Assembly: GCF_003858655.1 (NCBI RefSeq)
Contig: NZ_RQXV01000005.1
Location: 248,001-312,000 of the forward strand
DNA from: Amphritea balenae
GTDB taxonomy: Bacteria; Pseudomonadota; Gammaproteobacteria; Pseudomonadales; Balneatricaceae
Direction: 5' to 3'
DNA: 64,000 nt
Made by a program: the position numbers and the translations under genes. The notes beneath the pieces were generated by a model, which did not search any database, had not been told where the DNA came from, and saw nothing but the letters and a program-made list of their open reading frames with translations. Of this stretch, positions 43,752 to 53,530 are shown one piece after another (position 1 is the first letter of the stretch; each line of letters starts with the position of its first letter).

Positions 43752-46268
43752 ATGCCCCAGCTTGCTGATATCAAACACGACCTTTCTGTACATCAGATTA
43801 CTCAGACTGATCTGATCTTTTGTGCTGCCCATAATACGGCAGCCGATGCGATACAACTGATGTCAGAACACCGGATAGGCAGCATTATCATCTGTACTGA
43901 TAACCGACCGGTTGGCATTATTACCCGCGGAGACATGATTGATCTGGTGCAGCAAGGTGGTGATATTCACAGCACCAGGGTCGACCAGTTTATGTCCAGC
44001 CCGGTTATTACCGTTGCCAGTGATGAGTCGGTAGACCGGGCATCGGAGCAACTACAGAGCCATAATTTACGGCATCTGGTTGTGGTGAATCAGCACGGCG
44101 CTCTGTTTGGTATTTTATCGGAAACCGATGTGGTCAACAGTCAGGGAATTGAACACGACCTGTTCCTCCGTTCAGTCAGCGATATTGCCAATAAAAATCC
44201 CCTGCGCCTGCCTTTAAATCTGACGCTTCAGCAAGCTATTCAGGAACTGCAGAATGCGAAGCAAACTGCATTACTGGTTACCCGGGAACAACAGGTTTTC
44301 GGTATTCTGACCGCTAAAGATGTTATCGACATGCTGGCTAAAGGCCTGATGAATACCCAACTAGGGGACTGTTGTGCTGACGACCTGATATCAGTCGAAC
44401 AGGATCAGAGCCTGTACAACGTGCGTAAGATTTTTCGTCAGCATGGTTTTCAGCACCTGGCAGTGAAAGATAGTCAGGGCCAGATTTCCGGCCTTATCTC
44501 TTATCACGATATCCTGCAAAGCGCTGAATTGGATTATGTTCATCGACTACGCAGTCTTCTGAATGAGCGGGATCAGGCACTTGAAAAGTCCACCTATAAT
44601 CTGAAACTGGCAGACCGCGTCATTGATGCTTCAATGGAAGCTATTCTGATTACCGATAATAAGGCGCTTATCCAGCGGGTTAATCCAGCCTTTACAGAAA
44701 TAACCGGTTATCAGGCAGACGAAGTGGTCGGCAAGAAACCCAGCATTCTGAGTTCCGGCCGGCACCATGCCGACTTTTACACCGAGATGTGGGCCAGTCT
44801 CGAGCATAACGACCAATGGCAGGGCGAGATCTGGAATCAGCGAAAAGATGGCACTATTTATCCTGAATGGCTCAGTATTACCGCGATAAAAGATGATAAC
44901 GGCGTTATCAGCCAATATGCCGCGATCTTTTCTGATCTGACGGAGATTAAAAAATCAGAAGCACGGATTAAACGGCTGGCATACTTTGATGAGCTCACCC
45001 GTTTACCCAATAGAAAACTGTTTAATGACCGCCTTCAGCTGGCGCTGGGTTATGCCAAAGAGCATCAGCATCGTGTTGCATCGGTTTATGTCGACCTGGA
45101 CTTTTTTCAGCGCATTAATGATCTTTACGGCCACGAAGTTGGTGATCTGGTGCTGCAGGAAGCCGGGCGGCGTATCGAGAACCTGCTTGAGGACGGGGAT
45201 ACCGTCGCACGATTCGGTGGTGATGAATTTAATCTTATCCTGACCGATGTTGATGATTACCAAAGTTTAACCGGCTTTCTTAACCAGCTAATCCACGCCA
45301 TTAATCAACCGATACTGATTCAGAACCATAAGATTGAAACCACCGTTAGCATCGGTGTCAGTTTCTATCCCGATGATGCTGATAATGCAGAAAATCTATT
45401 GCGATGTGCCGACGCAGCTGTGCATCAGGCAAAAGATATCGGCCGTAATAGCTTTCGTTTTTTCTCATCGGAGCAGCATCAGCAGATTCACTCACGCTAT
45501 CAGCTGGGTAACGATCTGCTACAGGCACTCACCGAAGATCAGTTTGAGCTCTATTACCAGCCCAAGGTCTGCGCCCAAACTAAATGTCCCGTTGGTGCAG
45601 AGGCTCTGCTGCGCTGGAAACACCCAAGCTTAGGCTTTGTTTCTCCCGATCAGTTTATTCCGCTCGCCGAAGATATTGGCCTGATTGATAAAATTGGTAA
45701 CTATGTGCTCTGTGAGGCCGCCAAACAAGGCGCCCAATGGGCTAACGAAGGCATTGAAGTCCCTCTGGCTATTAATGTCTCGGCCAAGCAGATGCTGGAT
45801 CCGAACCTTGCCAAGCGGATCATCAATGAGTTGGAATATGAGAAGCTCCCGCCCCATCTTTTTTCTATAGAACTGACCGAAACCAGTTTCCTGCATTGCC
45901 TTGAAGAGACGCAGATTACGATAAAAGAGCTACGTAGCACCGGGATTCAGGTGGCTATCGATGATTTTGGTACCGGCTATTCCAGCCTGAGCTATATCAG
46001 GAACATGGCCCTTGATGTATTGAAAATTGATCGCAGCTTCCTGATCAATATTGAGCAATCCGATATCGATCGCACTATTGTCTCCTCGATAATCGATATG
46101 AGTCAGGCGATGGGATTAAAAGTGGTCGCTGAGGGAATTGAGACAGACGCCCAGTTTCGGCGCCTGCAACAGCTAAATTGTGATCAGATACAGGGCTACC
46201 TGTTTGCCCGTCCCATGCCAGCACTGGAATTTATCGACTGGTATAAGCGCCAGCAAAGCCTCACTTAG
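43752..46268 (+). CDS. Large CBS-PAS-GGDEF-EAL c-di-GMP signalling protein
   Basis: The 838-residue cytosolic protein has about four CBS motifs (10-260), a PAS domain (about 290-405), a GGDEF domain (motif RFGGDEF at about 487-493) and an EAL domain (EALLRW from E617, loop IDDFGTGYSSLSYI intact). Both catalytic motifs look functional. The inhibitory RxxD site normally found just before GGDEF is not present. CBS pairs often sense adenine nucleotides, so the enzyme may couple energy state to c-di-GMP. Confidence 0.93.
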   Translation: MPQLADIKHDLSVHQITQTDLIFCAAHNTAADAIQLMSEHRIGSIIICTDNRPVGIITRGDMIDLVQQGGDIHSTRVDQFMSSPVITVASDESVDRASEQLQSHNLRHLVVVNQHGALFGILSETDVVNSQGIEHDLFLRSVSDIANKNPLRLPLNLTLQQAIQELQNAKQTALLVTREQQVFGILTAKDVIDMLAKGLMNTQLGDCCADDLISVEQDQSLYNVRKIFRQHGFQHLAVKDSQGQISGLISYHDILQSAELDYVHRLRSLLNERDQALEKSTYNLKLADRVIDASMEAILITDNKALIQRVNPAFTEITGYQADEVVGKKPSILSSGRHHADFYTEMWASLEHNDQWQGEIWNQRKDGTIYPEWLSITAIKDDNGVISQYAAIFSDLTEIKKSEARIKRLAYFDELTRLPNRKLFNDRLQLALGYAKEHQHRVASVYVDLDFFQRINDLYGHEVGDLVLQEAGRRIENLLEDGDTVARFGGDEFNLILTDVDDYQSLTGFLNQLIHAINQPILIQNHKIETTVSIGVSFYPDDADNAENLLRCADAAVHQAKDIGRNSFRFFSSEQHQQIHSRYQLGNDLLQALTEDQFELYYQPKVCAQTKCPVGAEALLRWKHPSLGFVSPDQFIPLAEDIGLIDKIGNYVLCEAAKQGAQWANEGIEVPLAINVSAKQMLDPNLAKRIINELEYEKLPPHLFSIELTETSFLHCLEETQITIKELRSTGIQVAIDDFGTGYSSLSYIRNMALDVLKIDRSFLINIEQSDIDRTIVSSIIDMSQAMGLKVVAEGIETDAQFRRLQQLNCDQIQGYLFARPMPALEFIDWYKRQQSLT

Positions 46269-46425
46269 GATGTGTGAAAACTACTGCGCTTGCCTGAGCC
46301 ACGTTAAAAATAGCCTCAAATTGCTCATTTACACATCGAAACTCTACAAGGGGACAGTGACTCCGCTTTTTCGGCTACTTTTGCCTAGCTCAGCCTTCGC
46401 TCATAACGTTTTTACACAGCCTAAC

Positions 46426-47364
46426 TTAAGCGGGTACCAGGCGCTTCGCTTTTTTGTTCCGACGCAGACTTCTGCTACGGCGCAGGCTATCCAGGGCAAA
46501 CAGGATAAAGCCGAACCAAACCAGGCTAAAGGTTATCAACCGATCGCTATCCACCGCCTCTTTAAAGACGAATACAGCCAGTAAGAAATATAGTGTTGGT
46601 TCCAGGTATTGTAAGATCGCAATACTAGACAAATTCTTCATCCGTTTTACGCCAAAAGCAAACAAGCCCAGCGGTATTATTGTCACAGGCGCCGTCAGCA
46701 TCAGTAGTATTCTGATATCCCCTTCATTCGCGTCATAACTGGTGCCACCTGACATGCCAATCAGGTAAAACAGTGCAAAGGGAACCATCAGGATCGCTTC
46801 TGCCGTCAGCCCGTTCAGAGTATCAATTTTGACTTGTTTCTTAATCAGACCATAGCTGCCAAATGCCACGGCAATACCTACGGTAAGCCAGGGGAAAGAC
46901 TCAAGACTGAGGCAGGCATAACCGAAGCCCATCAAACAAAAAACCAGCGCCATAAACTGCAAAGGTGACAGCTTCTCTTTCAGGTAGAAAACACCGATCA
47001 GAATACTGACCAGGGGGGTCAGAAAATACGCCAGACTGACCATCAATACCTGTCCATGGGTGACCCCCCAGGTGTTCAGATACCAACTAACTGAAATACA
47101 GGCGGTAGAGAGAAACAGCCAGAAAAATGTTTTCGGCTCCATTAATAACTTAAACACCTTCACAGGTGTCACCGTTATCCACAACAGTATGGCCATCAGT
47201 GGTACCGACCAGAGTACTCTGAAAGCAAATATCTCCATCGCCTCAACACCTTTAAGGTGTTGATAAAAAAGAGGGACCAGGCCCCAGATGATATAGGCGG
47301 ATGTAGTCCAGAACAGACCGTTCTGATCATTATCTTGCTGCATACTGAATAAACCGCCACTCAT
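46426..47364 (-). CDS. rarD: EamA-family transporter RarD
   Basis: The 312-residue protein has ten hydrophobic helices and RarD features: SAYIIWGLVPLFYQHLKGV, LVSILIGVFYLKEKLSPLQ and LQYLEPTLYFLLAVFVFKEA. It is a drug/metabolite-type transporter, and the natural substrate is unclear. Start could be 47364 or the inner ATG at 47343. Confidence 0.88.
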   Translation of the reverse strand: MSGGLFSMQQDNDQNGLFWTTSAYIIWGLVPLFYQHLKGVEAMEIFAFRVLWSVPLMAILLWITVTPVKVFKLLMEPKTFFWLFLSTACISVSWYLNTWGVTHGQVLMVSLAYFLTPLVSILIGVFYLKEKLSPLQFMALVFCLMGFGYACLSLESFPWLTVGIAVAFGSYGLIKKQVKIDTLNGLTAEAILMVPFALFYLIGMSGGTSYDANEGDIRILLMLTAPVTIIPLGLFAFGVKRMKNLSSIAILQYLEPTLYFLLAVFVFKEAVDSDRLITFSLVWFGFILFALDSLRRSRSLRRNKKAKRLVPA

Positions 47365-47495
47365 ACTAAAGTTTAAAAGAGAACGGCATTATCCGAGTAA
47401 TTCAGGCAGGGTCAATTCAAGAATTACTTGTTACTCATAAAAGCGGCTTATATCCCTCTATCAGGGTATCAATTAACTGCTTTATACGAGGGCTG

Positions 47496-48287
47496 TCAGT
47501 GCTGTTTTTGCTTTCGGTATTGTGCAGGGCTAATCCCAAACTGTTCTCTGAACATATGGATAAATGGTGACGCAGAACTATAGCCCAGTTCCAGTGCGAT
47601 AGTAGTAATACTCTGCCCGGTACTAAGTAGCTCAATCGCTTGCATCAGCCGTAATTGCTGACGCCACTGCTTCAAAGACATGCCGGTCTCGCGACGGAAG
47701 CGCCGGTCCAGAGTACGGGGTGTAGTGGCCAGTAATTCTGCCAACTGTTCTGTTGTCTGATTATTATCCGGCTGCAAATACAACCGGCTACACATAGCAG
47801 CCAACTCTTCTGCCACAGGCCAGGGCAGGTAACGATCACTTTGTTCCAGACGAGCCAGGGACTGTAACAATAACTGCACCAGATCATTCTCATAACCCTG
47901 CAGTGAATAATTAATCTCAAAATCTGCAGCGGACAGAATCAACTCTCTGATTAGCGGTGTAATATGCAGGACACAGGCGGTATCTGTACTCAGCCCTTTA
48001 TATTCCGCTTTAACATACAAGCTTTTAAGGTCGGCACCGTATTCGGTATACACGCTATGCTGACAACCACGGGGCAGCCAGATCACCTGCTCCGGTGGAA
48101 TAAAATATCTCTCACCTGTCAGATCGACAACCAGCACCCCTGATACTGCATATAAAAGCTGATGCCAGTCATGCTGATGGGGCGGGAAAAAATGACGGGA
48201 AGGCATAACTTCCTGACGTACGAACAGCTCTCTTGGGAGACTCGCCATCTCAAGTAAGCTTAATTCGGTAGAAGATAGTCGATTCAT
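47496..48287 (-). CDS. AraC-family transcriptional regulator
   Basis: The 263-residue protein has an N-terminal cupin (HFFPPHQHDWHQLLYAVSG) and a C-terminal AraC double helix-turn-helix (LLATTPRTLDRRFRRETG; IALELGYSSASPFIHMFRE). It diverges from the MFS gene at 48435 and is likely its regulator. The inducer is unknown. Confidence 0.88.
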   Translation of the reverse strand: MNRLSSTELSLLEMASLPRELFVRQEVMPSRHFFPPHQHDWHQLLYAVSGVLVVDLTGERYFIPPEQVIWLPRGCQHSVYTEYGADLKSLYVKAEYKGLSTDTACVLHITPLIRELILSAADFEINYSLQGYENDLVQLLLQSLARLEQSDRYLPWPVAEELAAMCSRLYLQPDNNQTTEQLAELLATTPRTLDRRFRRETGMSLKQWRQQLRLMQAIELLSTGQSITTIALELGYSSASPFIHMFREQFGISPAQYRKQKQH

Positions 48288-48434
48288 AAGAACTCTGCTG
48301 GCGGTAATATTAACGACATCATTAACGGCACTAATAACAACCTGTCTTATTCTATATACATTTTGTCATTCTATAGAAAGATAACATAAGCAACATCCAC
48401 TAACCTGAGACTTCATCTTAAGTGGATAGAATCA

Positions 48435-49625
48435 ATGTCTGAAATCAGTCGAGCGCGCATGCTTCTCATCAGCGTTCTGGGAATTACTGCTACCGTCGGC
48501 ATCGCAAGATTTGCTTACACGCCAATGATCCCGGAAATGGCCAGTGAAACAGGCCTGACAGAGTCGGTCGCCGGTTATCTGGCTGCTGCGAACTATGCAG
48601 GCTACCTGAGCGGGGCACTACTGATCTCGTTTATCCACAGCCTTGCCTTAAAAGCCCGGCTATTCCAGGTAGGCCTTATTACCGCAGTGCTAACCAGTAT
48701 TGCGATGGGACTGACCACCTCAGAACCGCTATGGTACCTGCTACGTTATCTTTCAGGCCTGAGCAGTGCTGCTGGTATGTTGCTGGGTGGCGGGTTACTG
48801 ATGCACTGGCTTATAAAACATAATCATAAAGCGGAATTGGGTATATTTTTCTCAGGTCTGGGAATAGGCATAGTTATCACTGCCATTCTTGCCCAGCTGA
48901 TCAAAGACAGCTTCAGCTGGGATCAGCAATGGATGATCTATGCCGGGGCCACCCTGTTACTCATTATCCCGGTTTGGCGCTGGCTACCCGATTTCAGTCT
49001 GGAGCAGTCTCTGCCCAGACGTTGTAAAAGCCACGCAGCCCTGCCACTCAGTTTTATGCCGGTGCTACAACTGGCCTATTTCTGCGCAGGCGCCGGTTAT
49101 GTCATTTCTGCTACCTTCCTGATCACTATCGCCGAAAGCATTGATACCCTGCAGGGAAGTGGCTGGATCATATGGCTGGTTGCCGGACTCAGCTGCGCAC
49201 CAGCAAGTGGTTTATGGGACAAAATTTCAGCTAAAACCGGACCATGGCAGGCACTGTTTATCGCCTACCTTCTGAACACCCTGAGTATTCTGATACTCCT
49301 CCTAAGCCAACACCTGTTTGCGGTTATTCTTAGTGCACTGATTTATGGCGCAAGCTTTATCGGGATCGTCAGTATGATGCTCGCAATGGTTGGACGACTG
49401 TTCCCGGATAATCCATCGAAACCGATGAGTCGACTCACCTTTAGCTATGGCATAGCACAGATGATCGCGCCGGCTATTGTGGGCTTTATGGCGGAATACT
49501 ACGGTAATTTTAATAACGGCCTGATTCTGACCATACTGGTGATGCTGGCTGGCTGTATCGCACTCGCCTTTGCGCAAAGAATTGAACAGCGATCCGGTTT
49601 ATCCACAAAGCCCTTAAGCCCTTAA
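48435..49625 (+). CDS. MFS transporter, YbfB/YjiJ-like
   Basis: The 396-residue protein has 12 hydrophobic segments and the YbfB-like start GITATVGIARFAYTPMIPEM. It is probably an exporter controlled by the divergent AraC gene. The substrate is unknown. Its stop codon lies inside an 8-bp repeat tract. Confidence 0.82.
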   Translation: MSEISRARMLLISVLGITATVGIARFAYTPMIPEMASETGLTESVAGYLAAANYAGYLSGALLISFIHSLALKARLFQVGLITAVLTSIAMGLTTSEPLWYLLRYLSGLSSAAGMLLGGGLLMHWLIKHNHKAELGIFFSGLGIGIVITAILAQLIKDSFSWDQQWMIYAGATLLLIIPVWRWLPDFSLEQSLPRRCKSHAALPLSFMPVLQLAYFCAGAGYVISATFLITIAESIDTLQGSGWIIWLVAGLSCAPASGLWDKISAKTGPWQALFIAYLLNTLSILILLLSQHLFAVILSALIYGASFIGIVSMMLAMVGRLFPDNPSKPMSRLTFSYGIAQMIAPAIVGFMAEYYGNFNNGLILTILVMLAGCIALAFAQRIEQRSGLSTKPLSP

Positions 49626-49673
49626 GCCCTTAAGCCCTTAAGCCCTTAAGCCCTTAAGCCCTTAAGCCCTTAA
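49611..49673. repeat. Octanucleotide tandem repeat at the MFS gene 3' end
   Basis: CCCTTAAG is repeated about eight times without interruption. The MFS stop (49623-49625) falls in the second unit, so changes in copy number beyond it would not alter the protein. CTTAAG is itself a palindrome. Confidence 0.95.
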
Positions 49674-49755
49674 ATATGAGACAGCGCCTGAACTTCTGGA
49701 CGCCTATTGTTCTGAGCGCTATTTTCAAAAAGAAGAGCAACCTATCCACCTTCTT

Positions 49756-50265
49756 TTACCAGTACTTTGGGTAGCTCGCTGACCGGCTCAGATTGTTGTA
49801 TAGCAACGCTACCAGCACCAACAACAGGGCACCAGTGAATGTCGGAAAGACCAAATAATCCCAGCCAGGCTGTAACAGGAACACTATCACCGGGTTCGAA
49901 CCTGCCGGCGGGTGTACCGTACGGCTGGCCATCATTAACATAATCGCGACACAAACAGCCAGTGCAACAGACCACCACACCGGACCGAAAAACATCAGAA
50001 AAACTAACCCCGTCAGTGTGCTGATGCAATGCCCGGCAACAACATTTCTCGGCTGTGAAAAAGGCGCATCAGGAAAGCCAAATACCAGCACGCAGGAAGC
50101 ACCAAAAGAGCCCATGATTAAGACCGTTTCAAGACTGTCCGCCAGACCCGCCAGCACGGCAATCGCAATAAAGCCCCCCAGGCCTGCAAGCAGTATGTTC
50201 TTAACCGGGTGCGGAGCAGGTAAAGGCGCCGCATCCCCTCTCATTTTTTGCAACAGATCAGTCAT
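49756..50265 (-). CDS. HPP-family membrane protein
   Basis: The 169-residue protein has four hydrophobic segments and the HPP motif region SRTVHPPAGSNPVIVFLL, with LGGFIAIAVLAGLAD before it. Some HPP proteins transport nitrite. It diverges from a TetR gene across a double palindromic operator, so it is likely repressed by that protein. Confidence 0.85.
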   Translation of the reverse strand: MTDLLQKMRGDAAPLPAPHPVKNILLAGLGGFIAIAVLAGLADSLETVLIMGSFGASCVLVFGFPDAPFSQPRNVVAGHCISTLTGLVFLMFFGPVWWSVALAVCVAIMLMMASRTVHPPAGSNPVIVFLLQPGWDYLVFPTFTGALLLVLVALLYNNLSRSASYPKYW

Positions 50266-50300
50266 CGATCACCCCGGACATCCAGTATAAATAAGCCAAG

Positions 50301-50349
50301 GTAGACCAACCTGTCTACCAGACATTACATAGTAGACAGACTGGTCTAC
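50301..50349. promoter_or_regulatory. Double palindromic TetR operator
   Basis: GTAGAC-CAACCT-GTCTAC (50301-50318) and GTAGAC-AGACTG-GTCTAC (50332-50349) share identical half-sites and 6-bp spacers, with centres 31 bp apart between the divergent HPP and tetR genes. Confidence 0.8.
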
Positions 50350-50388
50350 TCGTGTCAATATTATTACTTTGAAATCCAGTACAAGAAC

Positions 50389-50967
50389 ATGTCAGACAAA
50401 CGACTTCAGCTTATTACGACAGCCTTCAAACTCTTTTATCTGAAAGGGGTACATGCGGTTGGTATCAATGAGATCCTGGCAGAATCAGGTATCGCTAAAA
50501 AAACCTTGTACCATCACTTTTCCGGTAAAGAAGATTTAGTATCTGCGGTGCTGGCATTCCGTGATCAACGCTTTCATGACTGGCTTGAAAGCCGTTTCAA
50601 TGAATCAAATAACGGAGCCGATAAAGTCTATGCCCTGTTTGATGCTCTGGATGACTGGTTTAATGACCGGGTAGCTGATCTGCTCCCTTTTCATGGCTGC
50701 TTCTTCATCAATGTCAGCGCTGAATTTGGCGATCCCGAAAACCCTTTGCATCGACAATGTAGTCGTCATAAAGAGAGTATTCGTAGCCTCATTGCCAAGC
50801 AGGTAGATATGCTGGATATCGATTCGAGCGATCAAGAAAATATGACCGATGCCTTGTGTTTGCTTAAAGAAGGAGCCATTACCCTGGCCTATGTACAAGG
50901 CGACCGCGATGCTGCAGTTAAAGCAAAAGCCACTGCTGTAATGCTTCTGCGCAGAGAATGCGCTTAA
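50389..50967 (+). CDS. TetR/AcrR-family repressor
   Basis: The 192-residue protein has a TetR helix-turn-helix (LITTAFKLFYLKGVHAVGIN; SGIAKKTLYHHFSGKEDLV) and a C-terminal ligand domain of the TetR_C_31-like type. It probably represses itself and the divergent HPP gene through the palindromes at 50301-50349. Confidence 0.9.
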   Translation: MSDKRLQLITTAFKLFYLKGVHAVGINEILAESGIAKKTLYHHFSGKEDLVSAVLAFRDQRFHDWLESRFNESNNGADKVYALFDALDDWFNDRVADLLPFHGCFFINVSAEFGDPENPLHRQCSRHKESIRSLIAKQVDMLDIDSSDQENMTDALCLLKEGAITLAYVQGDRDAAVKAKATAVMLLRRECA

Positions 50968-50995
50968 GATATGCTGGAGAAATAAGGAAAAAATA

Positions 50996-51038
50996 CAGAT
51001 ATTACCCTTGGGAACCGCGAAGCTCTGGGTAATATCTG
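50996..51038. terminator. Long-stem terminator between tetR and the racemase gene
   Basis: CAGATATTACCC and GGGTAATATCTG form a 12-bp perfect stem. On the minus strand it is followed by TATTTTTTCC, so it mainly ends the leftward ridA-DAO-racemase operon. Confidence 0.75.
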
Positions 51039-51159
51039 CCAAAAAGAGCGATCAGGATTTTCCGAAAAATCCCTGCTCAGGAGTTACACATAAAATCGAT
51101 GTAGAACTAAGCCTGCTACCAACCTTCGGTTAAGACTGCTTATCCAGGCCCTTCTTACC

Positions 51160-51876
51160 TCAGGCTATCTGTCGATCAGCTGCAGCGGTGACCATCCGGG
51201 TCAGACTGGAGAGATCGAAAACAGGCATGCCAAATCGTTGCTGCAGTCGGGGAGCAAAATGGGACAGGTCGGTACATTCCAGAACAATCGCGCCAACCTC
51301 TGGATTATTGTCTAGCATTGTCTGAATCACCGTGCAGAGCTCACGCTCAAACACAGCCATATCCAGATCGTTGTTGTTACCTTTCAGAATTACATCAAAG
51401 AACTGTGGCTGATCCTGCATACCGGCAACGACCATCGGTTCATCGGCAATGCCTACGCCTGTCAGGTGGTCCTGAGTCAGTGCGTCGGAATTTGCCACGA
51501 CAACGCCTACCTTCTGATCAGACTTCAACATGCGTGATACTAACGGCACCTGGATCAGGCTGGACATAAACACCGGGATATCTACAGCATCAGCCAATGC
51601 TTTCTGGTGCAGTGCCAGAAAGCCGCAACTGCCCGTTATCGCTTTCACGCCTTCACGCTCCAGCTCTTGAGCCGCGTCGATAAAGGGCTTCAATAGTTCA
51701 GGATCACGTTCACGAATCAGGCGATCAATCGTCGCACCCTTCACTGTTTTATACAGAATCGGAAAATCAAAACTGGCCGGGTGCTTTATATGACCATCAG
51801 GTTTAGGAAAATATGATTCCAGAGAGATAACCCCTAATGGAACACCACAAACATTGATACCGCCTTTAATAATCAT
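51160..51876 (-). CDS. Asp/Glu/hydantoin racemase superfamily protein
   Basis: The 238-residue protein has the two-cysteine arrangement of PLP-independent racemases: ITGSCGFLAL (C84) and IVLECTDLSHF (C201). It is the third gene of a leftward operon, 9 bp after a DAO-family gene. Racemisation followed or preceded by oxidative deamination is a plausible pathway. The substrate is unknown. Confidence 0.82.
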   Translation of the reverse strand: MIIKGGINVCGVPLGVISLESYFPKPDGHIKHPASFDFPILYKTVKGATIDRLIRERDPELLKPFIDAAQELEREGVKAITGSCGFLALHQKALADAVDIPVFMSSLIQVPLVSRMLKSDQKVGVVVANSDALTQDHLTGVGIADEPMVVAGMQDQPQFFDVILKGNNNDLDMAVFERELCTVIQTMLDNNPEVGAIVLECTDLSHFAPRLQQRFGMPVFDLSSLTRMVTAAADRQIA

Positions 51877-51885
51877 ATTTTTACC

Positions 51886-53127
51886 TTAACTAAATCGTTC
51901 GGGTGCAAACGGCGTCAGATCCACCGATGTTTGTACACCTCTGATACATTCACTAATTAACTGACCGGTTATTGCGCCAAATGTCAGACCCAGATGGCCA
52001 TGCCCGAATGCCACGCTAATCTGGGGATACTGTTTCAACATACCGATAACCGGCAGAGAATCCGGCGTCGAAGGTCGACTACCCACCCAGGTTGAGCGAA
52101 TTTCAGGTTCTTGCCCTAACATCACTTTAGCGTGCTGCAGCATCACACTGGCCCGCTCGGGATTCAGCGGCGCATCGGCATAGGCAAATTCCGCGGTACC
52201 CGCAAGCCGAACACCATCGGACATCGGCGTCAGAAACACGGCTTTGTCCAACCACCCAACCGGGCGACTGAGTTTTTTGCCATCGGTATCCAGCGTCAGG
52301 TGGTAGCCCCGTTCGCTCACCAAGGGAAAATTACAGCCCATTGGCTTTAAGAGCTTTTTAGAGGCTACACCGGCACAGAGCACCAACTTATCAAACTGGC
52401 TAACACTGCCACTGCAACGTACCCTCACTCCCGGCCCTTGAGGGCTTATCTCCAGCACTTCATCCAGTACAATATTGCCGCCTTGTGCGACAAAATGTTC
52501 AGCATAACGTTGGCTGAGTGCGACCGGGCTCACCGTGAAGCGGGTATTGGGGTAGAACACGCCACCGGCATGAAAAGCTGACAGATCCGGTTCCAGGTCG
52601 GCCACTTCGCCGGCACTGAGAAACTCAAGGCTGACACCTTGCTGAATACGTTCGGCCATATCACCAACCCGGGCATCTTCAATGGCCTGTTCAGAATCAA
52701 ACAGCGCCAGACAACCTTTGGCTTTTATCAGGTCTTCAGATCCGGTTAGCTGCAATAACCTTTGATCTGCTGCAACGGCACAATTCTGCAAAGCGCTTAA
52801 AGCGGCGCGACCCTGTTCATATTTCGATGGCAGACAGGACTTCACAAAACCCAGACCATAAGTCACCAGGTTTGGCAGGTAACTACTCTGCATTGAAAGC
52901 GGACTGGTGCTATCAAGCAACATACCCGGCATTTTTCGCAGCATGGCAAATTTGGTAAAAGGTAGACGGGCATAGTCGGCAAACAGACCTGCATTTCCGA
53001 AAGACGCCCCCATACCCGGGTCTTCACGATCGATCAGAGTTACCTGATAACCGGACTTCTGCAAGCTAAGTGCAGTCGAAAGTCCGACTATTCCTGCTCC
53101 GATGATTACAATATTTTCAGTTTCCAT
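51886..53127 (-). CDS. DadA-like FAD-dependent D-amino-acid dehydrogenase
   Basis: The 413-residue DAO-family protein begins IVIIGAGIVGLSTALSLQKSG and has GASFGNAGLFADYARLPF and the C-terminal GHGHLGLTFGAITGQLI, the pattern of DadA relatives. It likely oxidises a D- or N-alkyl amino acid to an imine, with electrons to quinone. RidA encoded just upstream would hydrolyse the imine. The substrate is not known. Confidence 0.85.
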   Translation of the reverse strand: METENIVIIGAGIVGLSTALSLQKSGYQVTLIDREDPGMGASFGNAGLFADYARLPFTKFAMLRKMPGMLLDSTSPLSMQSSYLPNLVTYGLGFVKSCLPSKYEQGRAALSALQNCAVAADQRLLQLTGSEDLIKAKGCLALFDSEQAIEDARVGDMAERIQQGVSLEFLSAGEVADLEPDLSAFHAGGVFYPNTRFTVSPVALSQRYAEHFVAQGGNIVLDEVLEISPQGPGVRVRCSGSVSQFDKLVLCAGVASKKLLKPMGCNFPLVSERGYHLTLDTDGKKLSRPVGWLDKAVFLTPMSDGVRLAGTAEFAYADAPLNPERASVMLQHAKVMLGQEPEIRSTWVGSRPSTPDSLPVIGMLKQYPQISVAFGHGHLGLTFGAITGQLISECIRGVQTSVDLTPFAPERFS

Positions 53128-53164
53128 AATCGCTTCGTGGCCAGAGCCTACGCCTCAAAAGAGC

Positions 53165-53530
53165 TTAAGCTTTAGCAGCCACTACCTGAATCTCAACCAG
53201 CAACTCAGGCCGGGCAAGACGAGATTCAACACAGGCCCGCACCGGCGGGTTTTCACTATCGACCCAGGCATCCCAAACTTCATTCATCTGAGCAAACTGA
53301 CGGATATCGGAAACCCAGATATTGGCGCTGATCAACTGGCTTTTAGCACTACCGGCATCGGCTAGCAGAGCATCAATCTGACTCAGTATCTGACGGGTCT
53401 GACCGGCCATATCTTCAGATGGATCTTTCGCTACCTGACCCGCTGTCCAGACCAGATTGGCAACACTGACTAACTGACTCATACGCTGATTTGAATGTTG
53501 GCGTTGGATCATTTCATACTCACTTTTCAT
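53165..53530 (-). CDS. RidA-family enamine/imine deaminase
   Basis: The 121-residue protein has the RidA pattern VWTAGQVAKDPSEDMAGQTRQ near 30-45 and PVRACVESRLARPELLVEI with the conserved arginine. RidA proteins release ammonia from reactive imines made by amino-acid oxidases. It is the first gene of the leftward operon. Confidence 0.88.
   Translation of the reverse strand: MKSEYEMIQRQHSNQRMSQLVSVANLVWTAGQVAKDPSEDMAGQTRQILSQIDALLADAGSAKSQLISANIWVSDIRQFAQMNEVWDAWVDSENPPVRACVESRLARPELLVEIQVVAAKA

Noticed and set aside
49611-49673. CRISPR-like array
   Set aside because: The unit is only 8 bp with no spacers, so it is a microsatellite.
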